A DNA stretch of 22,506 bases from a virus, in IMG/VR virus record IMGVR_UViG_3300046713_000240, positions 1-22,506 of that record; one strand, 5' to 3'. The position numbers and the translations under genes are program-made. The notes below the pieces were generated by a model. That model had not been told where the DNA came from. It did no database searches and saw nothing but the letters and a program-made list of their open reading frames with translations. The number at the start of each line of letters is the position of its first letter. Position 1 is the first letter of the stretch. This document shows, piece by piece, positions 13,466 to 19,972 of this stretch.

Positions 13466-13795
13466 ATGTGGTTCCGCCGCAAACTACCAAGACATACCCC
13501 ACAGCCCGCATTCGTGCGGGCTGCCTACGTTCAACGCGATTCTGACAGCCCGCATTTTCGCAAGGGACTTGCCGATGGGAACGCGGGCCGGCCATGCGAA
13601 CGTCGTGTGCTTTACGTCTCTACAATGACGCACGGGCTGATGCCGGACGAAGACTGGCGCCTCTACCAGGCCGGCCATGCGCAAGCCGCTAGCGACAAGC
13701 GTGCGGCTTATGCGCAGGCTGTCCAGATGCTTCGCAACGCCGGCGTAGACCCGATTCCCGATTGCACGCTGAAAGCCGCAGGGTTGCTGCCATGA
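13466..13795 (+). CDS. Unrecognised 109-residue protein, faintly RMF-like
   Basis: Starts MWFRRKLPRHTPQPAFVRAA. The middle, FRKGLADGNAGRPCERR, and the later EDWRLYQAGHAQAASDKRAA have the G-x-x-x-G and W...GW-like spacing seen in ribosome modulation factor-type proteins, but the match is loose and much longer than RMF. The C-terminus is helical (AQAVQMLRNAGVDPIPD). The stop overlaps the next start as ATGA. Treat the resemblance as a hint only. Confidence 0.58.
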   Translation: MWFRRKLPRHTPQPAFVRAAYVQRDSDSPHFRKGLADGNAGRPCERRVLYVSTMTHGLMPDEDWRLYQAGHAQAASDKRAAYAQAVQMLRNAGVDPIPDCTLKAAGLLP

Positions 13796-14031
13796 ACACA
13801 GAGACATATCTAAACGCGCTATGCGCGCGAACCAACAACCCTTCCGTGCTCAATGCGTTGCATGCTTGCCGCTCCGGGCATCCATTGGGGCGCCACAACC
13901 CGTACAAATGGCGCACGGCGTACGGCATGATCCAGCAACACACGGTCACGTTCTTAATGGTGGAGGAAGTGGAGTTCTTAGGCTTGATGGCTGCGGTTGA
14001 AGCTAAAAACGCTCTAGAGGGCAAGCCATGA
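13792..14031 (+). CDS. Unrecognised 79-residue protein
   Basis: ATG 13792 overlaps the previous stop (ATGA), and its own stop overlaps the next ATG the same way, so it sits in the middle of a translationally coupled run. It begins MNTETYLNALCARTNNPSVL and ends with a helix VEFLGLMAAVEAKNALEG. It is soluble and helix-rich. No function can be given. Confidence 0.58.
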   Translation: MNTETYLNALCARTNNPSVLNALHACRSGHPLGRHNPYKWRTAYGMIQQHTVTFLMVEEVEFLGLMAAVEAKNALEGKP

Positions 14032-14195
14032 ATACGCTTTTGCTTGCCCTCTTGGGTAACGCCGCCGTCGCGTACGTATGGACGCGTGGCAACGGCGCCT
14101 CGTTCGGCGGCGTGCTGGCGTTCATGCTGTTGTCCGAAGCGGCTGCGATAGGGCTGTTTTTCGGCGCCGTCTATGCGCTGGCAAACATGCGGTAG
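14028..14195 (+). CDS. Small membrane protein with two transmembrane segments
   Basis: A 55-residue ORF from ATG 14028, in ATGA overlap with the gene before. Two hydrophobic stretches are clear: LLLALLGNAAVAYVW (residues about 4-18), and a longer one including FGGVLAFMLLSEAAAIGLFF. A short polar turn (TRGNGA) lies between them. Few charges remain, with a single basic residue at the end. It would insert in the inner membrane. A holin-like role is possible on size and topology, but no endolysin lies nearby, so a superinfection or host-modifying membrane peptide is equally likely. Confidence 0.6.
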   Translation: MNTLLLALLGNAAVAYVWTRGNGASFGGVLAFMLLSEAAAIGLFFGAVYALANMR

Positions 14196-14199
14196 CGCC

Positions 14200-14445
14200 A
14201 TGCACACCCTACGCTTGCACGCTGCGGAAACGCCGCCTGGCCAGGCGCCGCCAGGCGTTCCATATCATTACGACAACGACACTATACCGATGACGCACCA
14301 AATTGCCAAATCCAATCCTGTTTTTGACCCTTTGACCGAAAAAGTACCAGGTTGGAAACTCAGGAAAAAGCATGCTTGTTTTCTGGGGACGGTTTGGGCG
14401 AATCGGGTGCCGTTTCTGCAAAAAGCATGCTTTTATTCAGGGTGA
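14200..14445 (+). CDS. Doubtful 81-codon ORF over a regulatory region
   Basis: ATG 14200 opens 81 codons just after the membrane protein; a second start lies at 14290 (MTHQIAKSNPVFDPLTEKVP). The 5' part is a GC-rich palindromic stretch (14234-14257), and the 3' part contains two copies of the AAAAGCATGCTTTT element, read as KKHACF and QKACF. No good ribosome binding site was seen. It may be a real short gene from 14290 or simply the untranslated leader of the methyltransferase. Confidence 0.3.
   Translation: MHTLRLHAAETPPGQAPPGVPYHYDNDTIPMTHQIAKSNPVFDPLTEKVPGWKLRKKHACFLGTVWANRVPFLQKACFYSG
14365..14434. promoter_or_regulatory. Two GCATGC palindromic sites upstream of the methyltransferase
   Basis: AAAAAGCATGCTTGTTTT (14365-14382) and AAAAAGCATGCTTTT (14420-14434) share the palindrome AAAAGCATGCTTTT with variation at one end. 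Their centres are 55 bases apart and the second ends 14 bases before the methyltransferase ATG. The palindrome has no loop, so it is a DNA-binding site rather than a hairpin. Likely operators; the nearby 79-residue helix-turn-helix protein is the natural candidate binder. Confidence 0.6.
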
Positions 14446-14448
14446 AAA

Positions 14449-15402
14449 ATGGATCACGCGCACGCCCTGCTTGAACGCATGCGGCTGGATGTGGGCCAGG
14501 TGTTTGACAGTCTGCTTAGCCGGCCCTTGCGTGTGCTTGATCTGTTCAGCGGCATCGGAGGCTTCTCGCTGGGCTTCGAACGTGCGGGAATGCGCACCGT
14601 GGGCTTCTGCGAAATCGACCCTTACGCACGCGCCGTGCTGGCGAAACATTGGCCGGGAGTGCCATGCCATGATGATGTTAAGACACTCGATGTCCGAAGT
14701 GGCATCGATGTGGTGTGCGGTGGCTTCCCGTGTCAGGACATATCCGTGGCCGGGCGCAACGCCGGTATCGATGGAGCGCGCAGCGGATTGTGGCGCGACA
14801 TGCTCCACATCGTCGAAACCATCAGGCCGCAATGGGTCGTCATCGAAAACGTCCCGGCCCTTCGCTCTAGAGGACTGGACAGAGTGCTCGGGACACTCGC
14901 TGCGCTCGGCTATGCTTGTGAATGGCATTGTATACCCGCTGCCGGCGTTGGCGCCCCTCACCGGAGGGATCGGGTCTGGATCGTGGCCCACGCCTACGGA
15001 GGCGGACGGCAAGGGCGGGCGCGCGCCCGACAATCTGGCGACGGCGGCACGGGTCTGGCCTACGCCGACGACGCGCGACTGGAAGGATGGCGACAGCCGA
15101 TCATGTCGCAACGTGCCTTCGAACGCCTTGCTTGGACGCGAAGTGCATCATGGCTCGCAGGCGCATGGAACCGTTCTGAACCCGGAATGGGTAGAATTGC
15201 TGATGGGCTATCCGAAGGGCTGGACCGAAGTGAACGCCCCGCCGAACAGTGGGAGCAGGGCACGCCGCGGACGGTAGGAAAAGGACTGCCGGAACGGCGC
15301 CGGCGCCTGATCGCGCTCGGCAACGCCATCGTCCCCCAGATCGCGGAACTTATCGGGCGTACGATTGTGCAAAAGCATGCTTTATTGGAAATGAAACGAT
15401 GA
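14449..15402 (+). CDS. DNA (cytosine-5-)-methyltransferase
   Basis: 317 residues carrying the ordered motifs of C5 methyltransferases: motif I DLFSGIGG (31-38), Glu55 in FCEIDP, motif IV GGFPCQDIS (91-99) with nucleophile Cys95, motif VI ENV (133-135), motif VIII HRRDRVW (171-177), and motif X GNAIVPQ (about 291-297). Motif X makes the enzyme formally complete. It transfers a methyl group from SAM to C5 of cytosine in a site that cannot be read from sequence. No restriction endonuclease is adjacent, so an orphan, protective role fits. Between motifs VIII and X, where target recognition should lie, the sequence is Gly/Arg-rich and short, and a second frame carries methyltransferase-like sequence there. 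Two palindromic sites precede it and a third overlaps its 3' end. Its stop overlaps the next start (ATGA). Confidence 0.92.
   Translation: MDHAHALLERMRLDVGQVFDSLLSRPLRVLDLFSGIGGFSLGFERAGMRTVGFCEIDPYARAVLAKHWPGVPCHDDVKTLDVRSGIDVVCGGFPCQDISVAGRNAGIDGARSGLWRDMLHIVETIRPQWVVIENVPALRSRGLDRVLGTLAALGYACEWHCIPAAGVGAPHRRDRVWIVAHAYGGGRQGRARARQSGDGGTGLAYADDARLEGWRQPIMSQRAFERLAWTRSASWLAGAWNRSEPGMGRIADGLSEGLDRSERPAEQWEQGTPRTVGKGLPERRRRLIALGNAIVPQIAELIGRTIVQKHALLEMKR
14912..15277 (+). other. Second reading frame with methyltransferase-like signatures
   Basis: In the frame one base ahead of the methyltransferase, 121 codons run from ATG 14912 to a stop at 15277. The part from 14984 on reads SWPTPTEADGKGG, then VWPTPTTRDWKDG (second WPTPT at 15056), LLGREV, and near 15178 LNPEWVELLMGYPKGWTEV. 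I recognise the WPTPTxxDxKxG and LNPxWVExLMGxPxGWT pattern as the C-terminal half of many phage cytosine methyltransferases. The same bases in the main frame read EPGMGRIADGLSEGLDR, which is also a known ending type. No ribosome binding site precedes ATG 14912. It could be a frameshifted C-terminus, an overprinted gene or a relic. Confidence 0.45.
15371..15386. promoter_or_regulatory. GCATGC palindromic site before the helix-turn-helix gene
   Basis: AAAAGCATGCTTTATT (15371-15386) lies inside the last codons of the methyltransferase gene (QKHALLE) and 12 bases before the next start codon. This copy is constrained both as coding and as a palindrome. It would place an operator directly on the helix-turn-helix gene. 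Confidence 0.55.
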
Positions 15403-15638
15403 AAAGCGAAGAGTTCAAAGCCTGGCTTGACCGCCACCATCTAGGTCCGGTCGAGGCCGCACGCCTGTTGGGCGTGGCGTATCAGTCGATCTATAATTGG
15501 AGCGGAAGGCGGCGGCGCGTGCCGAAGCAGGTGGCGCTTTTGACCGCTTACATCGACAACTATGGCTGGCCTGCTGCGGCGCTCACATCTTCCCAGTGCA
15601 AGCAGATAGGCTTAGTGACGCAGAAGCAGGCGGCGTAA
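15399..15638 (+). CDS. Small helix-turn-helix regulator
   Basis: 79 residues from ATG 15399, in ATGA overlap with the methyltransferase stop. Residues about 14-36, HLGPVEAARLLGVAYQSIYN plus W, form a Cro/YdaS-like helix-turn-helix, followed by a basic RRRRVPKQVALL stretch and a short dimer-like helix. It is the right size for a Cro-type repressor. Three palindromic sites lie upstream and two downstream, so autoregulation and control of the methyltransferase are plausible, much as controller proteins act on modification genes. DNA target and partners are inference. Confidence 0.72.
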   Translation: MKSEEFKAWLDRHHLGPVEAARLLGVAYQSIYNWSGRRRRVPKQVALLTAYIDNYGWPAAALTSSQCKQIGLVTQKQAA

Positions 15639-15719
15639 AAAAGCATGCTTTTATCGTGGCCAATCTACACCTGGCCAGTCCGCGGCTGCGGCAGCGGTTT
15701 TGTTGTAGAGCATGCTTTT
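15637..15719. promoter_or_regulatory. Two GCATGC palindromic sites at the convergent gene ends
   Basis: AAAAAAGCATGCTTTT (15637-15652) covers the gap between the plus-strand TAA (15636-15638) and the minus-strand TAA (15651-15653). AGAGCATGCTTTT (15707-15719) lies 67 bases further on, inside the 3' end of the minus-strand gene. These complete a set of five sites, all within 14365-15719. Confidence 0.55.
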
Positions 15720-16034
15720 CCATATGCGGCGCGGACAGCGGTGGCAAGCGGCCCTGGATGCCGGTGCGAAGCGGTCGGTTGGTTCGCAAATGCCAGCACG
15801 GAAAGCGCGTTTCATCAGCGGTCCCATGGCACGGTTCTCATGCGTGCTGGGACCACCACGGTTCTGCCGCACAAGTTCAACATCATCGGAATAGAAAAAC
15901 GGCTGCCGCTTGGCCACTTCGATCAGCGCCGCCATCATAAACGCCGCCCATTCCGGGTTGGCGGCCCGCTCCGCACGATCCATGCCTTCGCGCTTGGCGG
16001 CTTCGCCAACTTCATGGTTGAAGCTAGATGACAT
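15651..16034 (-). CDS. Phage protein, possibly a winged-helix-type domain
   Basis: 127 residues from ATG 16034, preceded by GGAAGGGAGC, a strong ribosome binding site. The core has FFYSDDVELVRQNRGGPSTH, then ENRAMGPLMKRAFRAG, and TDRFAPASRAACHRCPRRIW. The pattern (N-R-A-(M/W)-G-(P)-(V/L)-M-(K/R)-R-A-x-(K/R)-A-G) followed by Ser-Arg and a Trp recurs in small phage proteins of unknown role, and the AMGPLMKRAFRAG part would suit a recognition helix. The C-terminal tail (TAAAAADWPGVDWPR) holds a palindromic site at DNA level. Last gene of the leftward replication block. Confidence 0.62.
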   Translation of the reverse strand: MSSSFNHEVGEAAKREGMDRAERAANPEWAAFMMAALIEVAKRQPFFYSDDVELVRQNRGGPSTHENRAMGPLMKRAFRAGICEPTDRFAPASRAACHRCPRRIWKSMLYNKTAAAAADWPGVDWPR

Positions 16035-16043
16035 GCTCCCTTC

Positions 16044-16262
16044 CTACTCTCCCACCTGCGGCTGCGCCCGCAGCGCATCTATCGCCATGTCCAAACACGC
16101 CTGCCGAAAGACTGCCCTTTCCATGCGGATCATCCCTTGATCGACCATCCGCCGGAATATCCGCTCCCTTACCCGATACTCCCGTTCCAGTTCACGCAAC
16201 GCCGCCTCCGGCGTTGGCGCCAGCGTTGCTTCGTGGCGTTGAACGGGCAGGAATTTGAGCAT
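16044..16262 (-). CDS. Small charged helical protein
   Basis: 72 residues from ATG 16262, which overlaps the adenine methyltransferase stop as TGATG; starting earlier would extend it into that gene. It begins MLKFLPVQRHEATLAPTPEA and is otherwise strongly helical (ALRELEREYRVRERIFRRMV, ACLDMAIDALRAQPQ). The charge pattern suggests a coiled coil or protein-protein contact. Unknown function. Confidence 0.6.
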   Translation of the reverse strand: MLKFLPVQRHEATLAPTPEAALRELEREYRVRERIFRRMVDQGMIRMERAVFRQACLDMAIDALRAQPQVGE

Positions 16263-16864
16263 CAGCGCCGCTCGACCATGTGCTGGAACATCCTCTCCAC
16301 CGTCTGCATGCCGGCAAGCCAAGCTGGTGTCGTGAATTGGTTGCACCAACTTTGCCAGGCCCGCGTCACCGCGCCTGTACCCGGGAAGAGGTCATCCAGC
16401 TGGTCTTCCGGCCGGGCGCCAAGCAACTCAAATGCCCAGTAACAAACCGCTTGCGGTTTCGCGCCCGTCAATCCGCGTTTAAGCGTGATCGATTCTTGTA
16501 TCCAGTCGCGCATCACCAGGCGTTTGCTGACTACTGGCTTGCGTGCCGGCTTCACAATTACCGGCTCCCACGCATAGGCTACTGACACGTTGCGCTTGAA
16601 CGCGGCGAAACCTTTGACCCACGCGCACCAGCGCGCTCCACTGGCGCTTACCAAGGGCGCTAACGTGGCGATGGAATGCGGCGTTGCCGCAGCGTGCAAT
16701 ATCCACCCGTCATACTCGGCATTAAGCCGGGCAATCAGCGCCGCATGGTCTACTTCGCCGGCATAATCAGGTTCATCACGATATAGATGGGCGCAGCCGA
16801 CATAAGGTGGATCGGCGTAGCCGATGCGCATCGCCGTTTTAGGTTCTGGCAACAACGTGAGCAT
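16262..16864 (-). CDS. DNA adenine methyltransferase (DPPY type)
   Basis: 200 residues from ATG 16864, in TGATG overlap with the primase-helicase stop; upstream in-frame starts lie inside that gene and are rejected. The catalytic motif IV is ADPPY (17-21), near the N-terminus, and the SAM-binding motif I is DLFPGTG (158-164), near the C-terminus. This IV-before-I order marks the beta/permuted amino-methyltransferases. Between them lie WCAWVKGFAAFKRNVSVAYA and WEPVIV, seen in a recurring family of short phage methylases. It probably makes N6-methyladenine and has no partner nuclease here, so protection from host restriction is a fair inference. Target site unknown. Confidence 0.83.
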   Translation of the reverse strand: MLTLLPEPKTAMRIGYADPPYVGCAHLYRDEPDYAGEVDHAALIARLNAEYDGWILHAAATPHSIATLAPLVSASGARWCAWVKGFAAFKRNVSVAYAWEPVIVKPARKPVVSKRLVMRDWIQESITLKRGLTGAKPQAVCYWAFELLGARPEDQLDDLFPGTGAVTRAWQSWCNQFTTPAWLAGMQTVERMFQHMVERR

Positions 16865-19416
16865 CAGCCGGCCACCAGTTTCAGCCCGCGATAGCCTTTG
16901 CCCTGGTCTTGCCCTATGCGAACATTCTCCGGGCGCACGTTGAACTCGACGCGGACGATGCGCGCGATCTGGCGATACAAATCGGACGGCAGCGTTTCGA
17001 CGATCTCGGCAATCTCTTCGTTCTGCTCGGCCATCAGTGCCAAGTGCTTCTGCACGGCGTCGTGCAGTGTCGTTGACATGACGTGCATCATCGGCGCCGC
17101 TTTCTTCACGACGGCGATCACGGCGGCACGGATCGGGTCGATATAGTGCCACTCTTCCGCCGTCTCGGTTTCGACCGCTTGCCACGCGGCACGGTCGAGA
17201 TGATCGGCATGGGACCACGTATGCGGACGCCAGAATGATGGTCTGCCATTCAGCAACTCGGCCAGGCGCTTGATCAAGAACGCTAAGATTTTTGGGGCTT
17301 CTTCCAGCACAAGGGCACGGAACTCGGGGTTAGATTCGAATTGCTCGCGCAGATGCAGGAACACGATGCGCCTGCGGAGGTTGAATTCAGCATCTTCGAA
17401 CGAAAGCCTGCCATTGGTGGCGAGTGTGATCGTGGCCTTCCAGGCTAGCATCTCAGGATTGCCATACATGCGCCTTGCTTCTGCGATCTCTCCGCTGATG
17501 GCGCCTTTCAACATTGGCTCATCCGGTTTCCAGTTGTCCGGAACTTCGGTAAAGAGTACTGCCCTTGCCCCTTGCAGATCGGCCATGGTGCGGCGTGCTT
17601 CGGTGTCGCGCCCCTTGCTGAACACCGTTGGCCGGATTGTGCTGTAAGCGTAGCCACCATCAAAGCTATGGCCCAATACGGCGACGATGATGTCGCACAG
17701 GAGCGATTTGCCGTTGGCGCCAAAGCCTTGCAGCACCAGGCATTTCTCGACCGCCCGTTCGCCCTGCAATTGCAGCGCCATCCAGTCCAACAGCAGGCTC
17801 AGCTTGCCCAAATCTTTCGACACGATTTCCAGCACCGTTTGCAGGAACAGGGTTGGTTCTGCTCCAAGGTCCGGAGCTACCGGCGTGATCATGCTCACCC
17901 GGTCGTGCGGGATGGCGGCGCGCATCCGCCCGGTGCGGAGGTTGACCAGCCCGCCTGGCGTGTTCAGCGCCAACGGGTCGGTATCGAAGGGCTGCTTTAT
18001 GTAGGCGCCCTCCATCACTGCCAGCACGGCCCGGGCACGCTTCTCGTCTTCCAGCCACCGCGCCATGTTGGCGATCTGCGCTTGTGTTCCTTCGAGCCTG
18101 CGGGAGAGCAGGCGCACGACACGGCGGATGCGGTGCAGCGCGGCAGGAATGCCGATGACGAAGCGCGTGGCGCCATCCCACACCGCCCACTGGTTATGCG
18201 GGTTCAGCGCCAGTTCAGGGCCGATCTCATTGGCCATGCGTTCGGCCAGGGTCATGTCCGTCTGCGCCGCGTCCAACAACCCCGCGGCCGGGAACGCAGT
18301 GGACACAGACGCCTGCGTATTTGTCCGAATCTCTGCGTCAACTGGCCGTGAAGTGTTCGTGTTTTGTTCAATGACAACAGTGTCCGGAATGATTTGTTGC
18401 CAGCCACACCCCCTTGCAAAGCTGTACAGCGTATCCGCCCCAACCGACGTGCCGGCGTCGAAGCTGCGTATTTTGGCTTCGATCCAGTCGTCTTCGTTCG
18501 GCCATTGCCGCAGCCACGGGACGAGATTTCTGAGTATCCAGCCCGGGTCGCCGCCGCACCCGCCCACGGCCGCGGCGATGATCGTCAAGACACGCTCATA
18601 CGTGTCCGTGGTGCGGTTGGGCCTGCCATCGGACAGCGTGCGCGTGTTGGGGATGGCCCTTAACGCTTCCGCCAACTCGTTCTTGTCGGCGGCGATCATG
18701 GCCGGATGTCCCAGCGGGAAGCGGCCATCTTCGGTTGACGCCTGGCGCGTCGTGACGGTGCAGCCAAGCCGCTGCAACTGTGCCGTCAGCGCAGGGACAA
18801 GGGATGCGATGTCACCCTCGTCCGCGGGCGGTAGCTCACGCCATGGCGTCGTAAATACGCTGCCATGCTCCCACCATGGCCATCCCGTCTCGGTCTGGCC
18901 CCACACGCGGGCCTGGTTCCCCGCGCCCAAGATTTCTACCTTGGCCGGCGAGCCGTCAGGATGGACGTAGGCGATGGTTATCTTGCGCCCGCTGCCGTTG
19001 GGCGCCCGGTAGAACAGCATGCCGCGTGGCGTGCCGGGACGGCCGCGGAACGGGGCGGTTCCCAGTTTCTTCTCCGTGATCTGCCGCAGCGCGTTGGCAA
19101 TCGTTGGGTCGTCTTCGTCGATATCGATGGTGCGGATCGTGCGCGTGCGCAGCCCCCAGGATGGATGCCACTTGGCCCAGCCGCGCAGCGCGTCTTCGGT
19201 GACTTCAATCGCCTGCCAGTGCAACAGGCCGCGCCAGTTGCCGTTGGCCAGCAACTCTCCTGGCGCCTTGCCGCGGCTCTTCAGGTCGATATGGCTGTCT
19301 GGATCGACAGGAGCGCCGTAGGGGATGACGGGTATAACGTCGCCGCCATAGCCGGCAGAGCACAGCATCCGCATGGCACGTTCGGCGTCTTCGTAGCTGT
19401 TGTCGGGCAGGCTCAT
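16864..19416 (-). CDS. Primase-helicase (prim-pol plus SF3/D5 helicase)
   Basis: An 850-residue replication protein. The N-terminal archaeo-eukaryotic primase-like domain has the metal-binding TIDIDEDD at about residues 95-102 and later a LFYRAPNGSGRKI stretch. The C-terminal SF3 helicase has Walker A GFGANGKS at about 564-571, Walker B AVLFTEV at about 616-622, and sensor TLATNGRLSFEDAE at about 662-675 followed by LRRRIVFLHL. A D5_N-like region precedes the ATPase. One polypeptide would unwind the replication fork and make primers for the family A polymerase encoded upstream. All core residues are visible and the length is typical. The start follows the small membrane ORF with only one base between. 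Confidence 0.9.
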   Translation of the reverse strand: MSLPDNSYEDAERAMRMLCSAGYGGDVIPVIPYGAPVDPDSHIDLKSRGKAPGELLANGNWRGLLHWQAIEVTEDALRGWAKWHPSWGLRTRTIRTIDIDEDDPTIANALRQITEKKLGTAPFRGRPGTPRGMLFYRAPNGSGRKITIAYVHPDGSPAKVEILGAGNQARVWGQTETGWPWWEHGSVFTTPWRELPPADEGDIASLVPALTAQLQRLGCTVTTRQASTEDGRFPLGHPAMIAADKNELAEALRAIPNTRTLSDGRPNRTTDTYERVLTIIAAAVGGCGGDPGWILRNLVPWLRQWPNEDDWIEAKIRSFDAGTSVGADTLYSFARGCGWQQIIPDTVVIEQNTNTSRPVDAEIRTNTQASVSTAFPAAGLLDAAQTDMTLAERMANEIGPELALNPHNQWAVWDGATRFVIGIPAALHRIRRVVRLLSRRLEGTQAQIANMARWLEDEKRARAVLAVMEGAYIKQPFDTDPLALNTPGGLVNLRTGRMRAAIPHDRVSMITPVAPDLGAEPTLFLQTVLEIVSKDLGKLSLLLDWMALQLQGERAVEKCLVLQGFGANGKSLLCDIIVAVLGHSFDGGYAYSTIRPTVFSKGRDTEARRTMADLQGARAVLFTEVPDNWKPDEPMLKGAISGEIAEARRMYGNPEMLAWKATITLATNGRLSFEDAEFNLRRRIVFLHLREQFESNPEFRALVLEEAPKILAFLIKRLAELLNGRPSFWRPHTWSHADHLDRAAWQAVETETAEEWHYIDPIRAAVIAVVKKAAPMMHVMSTTLHDAVQKHLALMAEQNEEIAEIVETLPSDLYRQIARIVRVEFNVRPENVRIGQDQGKGYRGLKLVAG

Positions 19417-19417
19417 A

Positions 19418-19510
19418 CTAATCCCAATCGCCGTTCCATACCCGCCAGCACAAGGCGATGCCTATGACCAGCACCACGAACATCAAGACGAGGAACACCA
19501 GTGCGGTCAC
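19418..19510 (-). CDS. 30-residue single-pass membrane mini-protein
   Basis: GTG 19510 overlaps the stop of the upstream gene (GTGTGA), and TAG lies at 19420-19418, one base before the primase-helicase start. The peptide is almost one continuous helix: TALVFLVLMFVVLVIGIALC, then WRVWNGDWD. The topology would be one membrane-spanning segment with a short polar tail. Tight packing between two genes suggests it is translated. Function unknown. Confidence 0.48.
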   Translation of the reverse strand: MTALVFLVLMFVVLVIGIALCWRVWNGDWD

Positions 19511-19758
19511 ACGTTGTCCAGCCGTTCCAAGATTGCACTGAACTGGGCCACTTCGCTGCGCCGTAACGGCAACAGCAGTACTTCATCCAACGCTTCCAGC
19601 CCTGCGGGCAGATCGCGCGGCGATGCGGCGACGTTAGCCTTGTCCAACAGATCGGCTTCTTCGACCGTATCAGCGGAACTGGGCTGATGCACCGGACGGC
19701 TTTTTTGCCCGGCTGCCCAGATCAAGCGGTGGCGTATCTCGCGGATCAGGTAGCGCAT
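19507..19758 (-). CDS. Unrecognised 83-residue protein
   Basis: ATG 19758 has an excellent site, GAGAGGGG, seven bases upstream, which fixes the start despite an 89-base overlap with the preceding gene. It begins MRYLIREIRHRLIWAAGQKS and continues acidic (TVEEADLLDKANVAAS), then LEALDEVLLLPLRRSEVAQF. It is helical, charged, without catalytic motifs. Likely a small accessory protein of the replication operon. Confidence 0.58.
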   Translation of the reverse strand: MRYLIREIRHRLIWAAGQKSRPVHQPSSADTVEEADLLDKANVAASPRDLPAGLEALDEVLLLPLRRSEVAQFSAILERLDNV

Positions 19759-19972
19759 CGGTTTCCCCTCTCAATGCCCGTAGCCAGATTTCACGCATTG
19801 CCGCCAACGGCATGCGCACTTCGAAGCGCAGCCCCGTCGTCGTGACCAGCACGCACACATTGCCGTTTTCGATTGAGAACACCGAAACGATCTGGTTCGG
19901 GTTGACCAGGATCGAGCCGGTGTTCCGGTCGTGGAGCGTGATGATGCCGTCAGATTTTTCGGTAGCGATCAC
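19670..19972 (-). CDS. Unrecognised 100-residue protein, GTG start
   Basis: GTG 19972 follows AAAGGA at about 7 bases inside the end of the polymerase gene. The first 65 residues look like a small beta-rich domain: DGIITLHDRNTGSILVNPNQ, VSVFSIENGNVCVLVTTTGL, RFEVRMPLAAM. This resembles short LytTR- or PH-like folds by eye, but I cannot name it. The C-terminal part (DALPDPRDTPPLDLGSRAKK) is polar and overlaps the next gene in another frame. Possibly a regulatory or DNA-handling accessory protein. Confidence 0.6.
   Translation of the reverse strand: MIATEKSDGIITLHDRNTGSILVNPNQIVSVFSIENGNVCVLVTTTGLRFEVRMPLAAMREIWLRALRGETDALPDPRDTPPLDLGSRAKKPSGASAQFR

Noticed and set aside
14234-14257. CGCCTGGCCAGGCG palindrome plus a third CCAGGCG arm as a terminator
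   Set aside because: A stable stem is possible but no U-run follows it and it lies within a possible ORF, so no call was made.
14420-14434. GCATGC palindromes as terminator hairpins
   Set aside because: The symmetry has no loop, so it cannot form a stable RNA hairpin; a DNA-binding site is more likely.
14372-14911. 5' half of the +1 frame over the methyltransferase
   Set aside because: Open but Cys/Trp/Ser-rich noise without motifs; only the 3' part from about 14940 looks like protein.
17572-18351. 259-codon plus-strand open frame antisense to the primase-helicase
   Set aside because: The minus strand holds full SF3 and primase motifs; the antisense frame is His/Arg/Gln-rich, with no domain and no start site.
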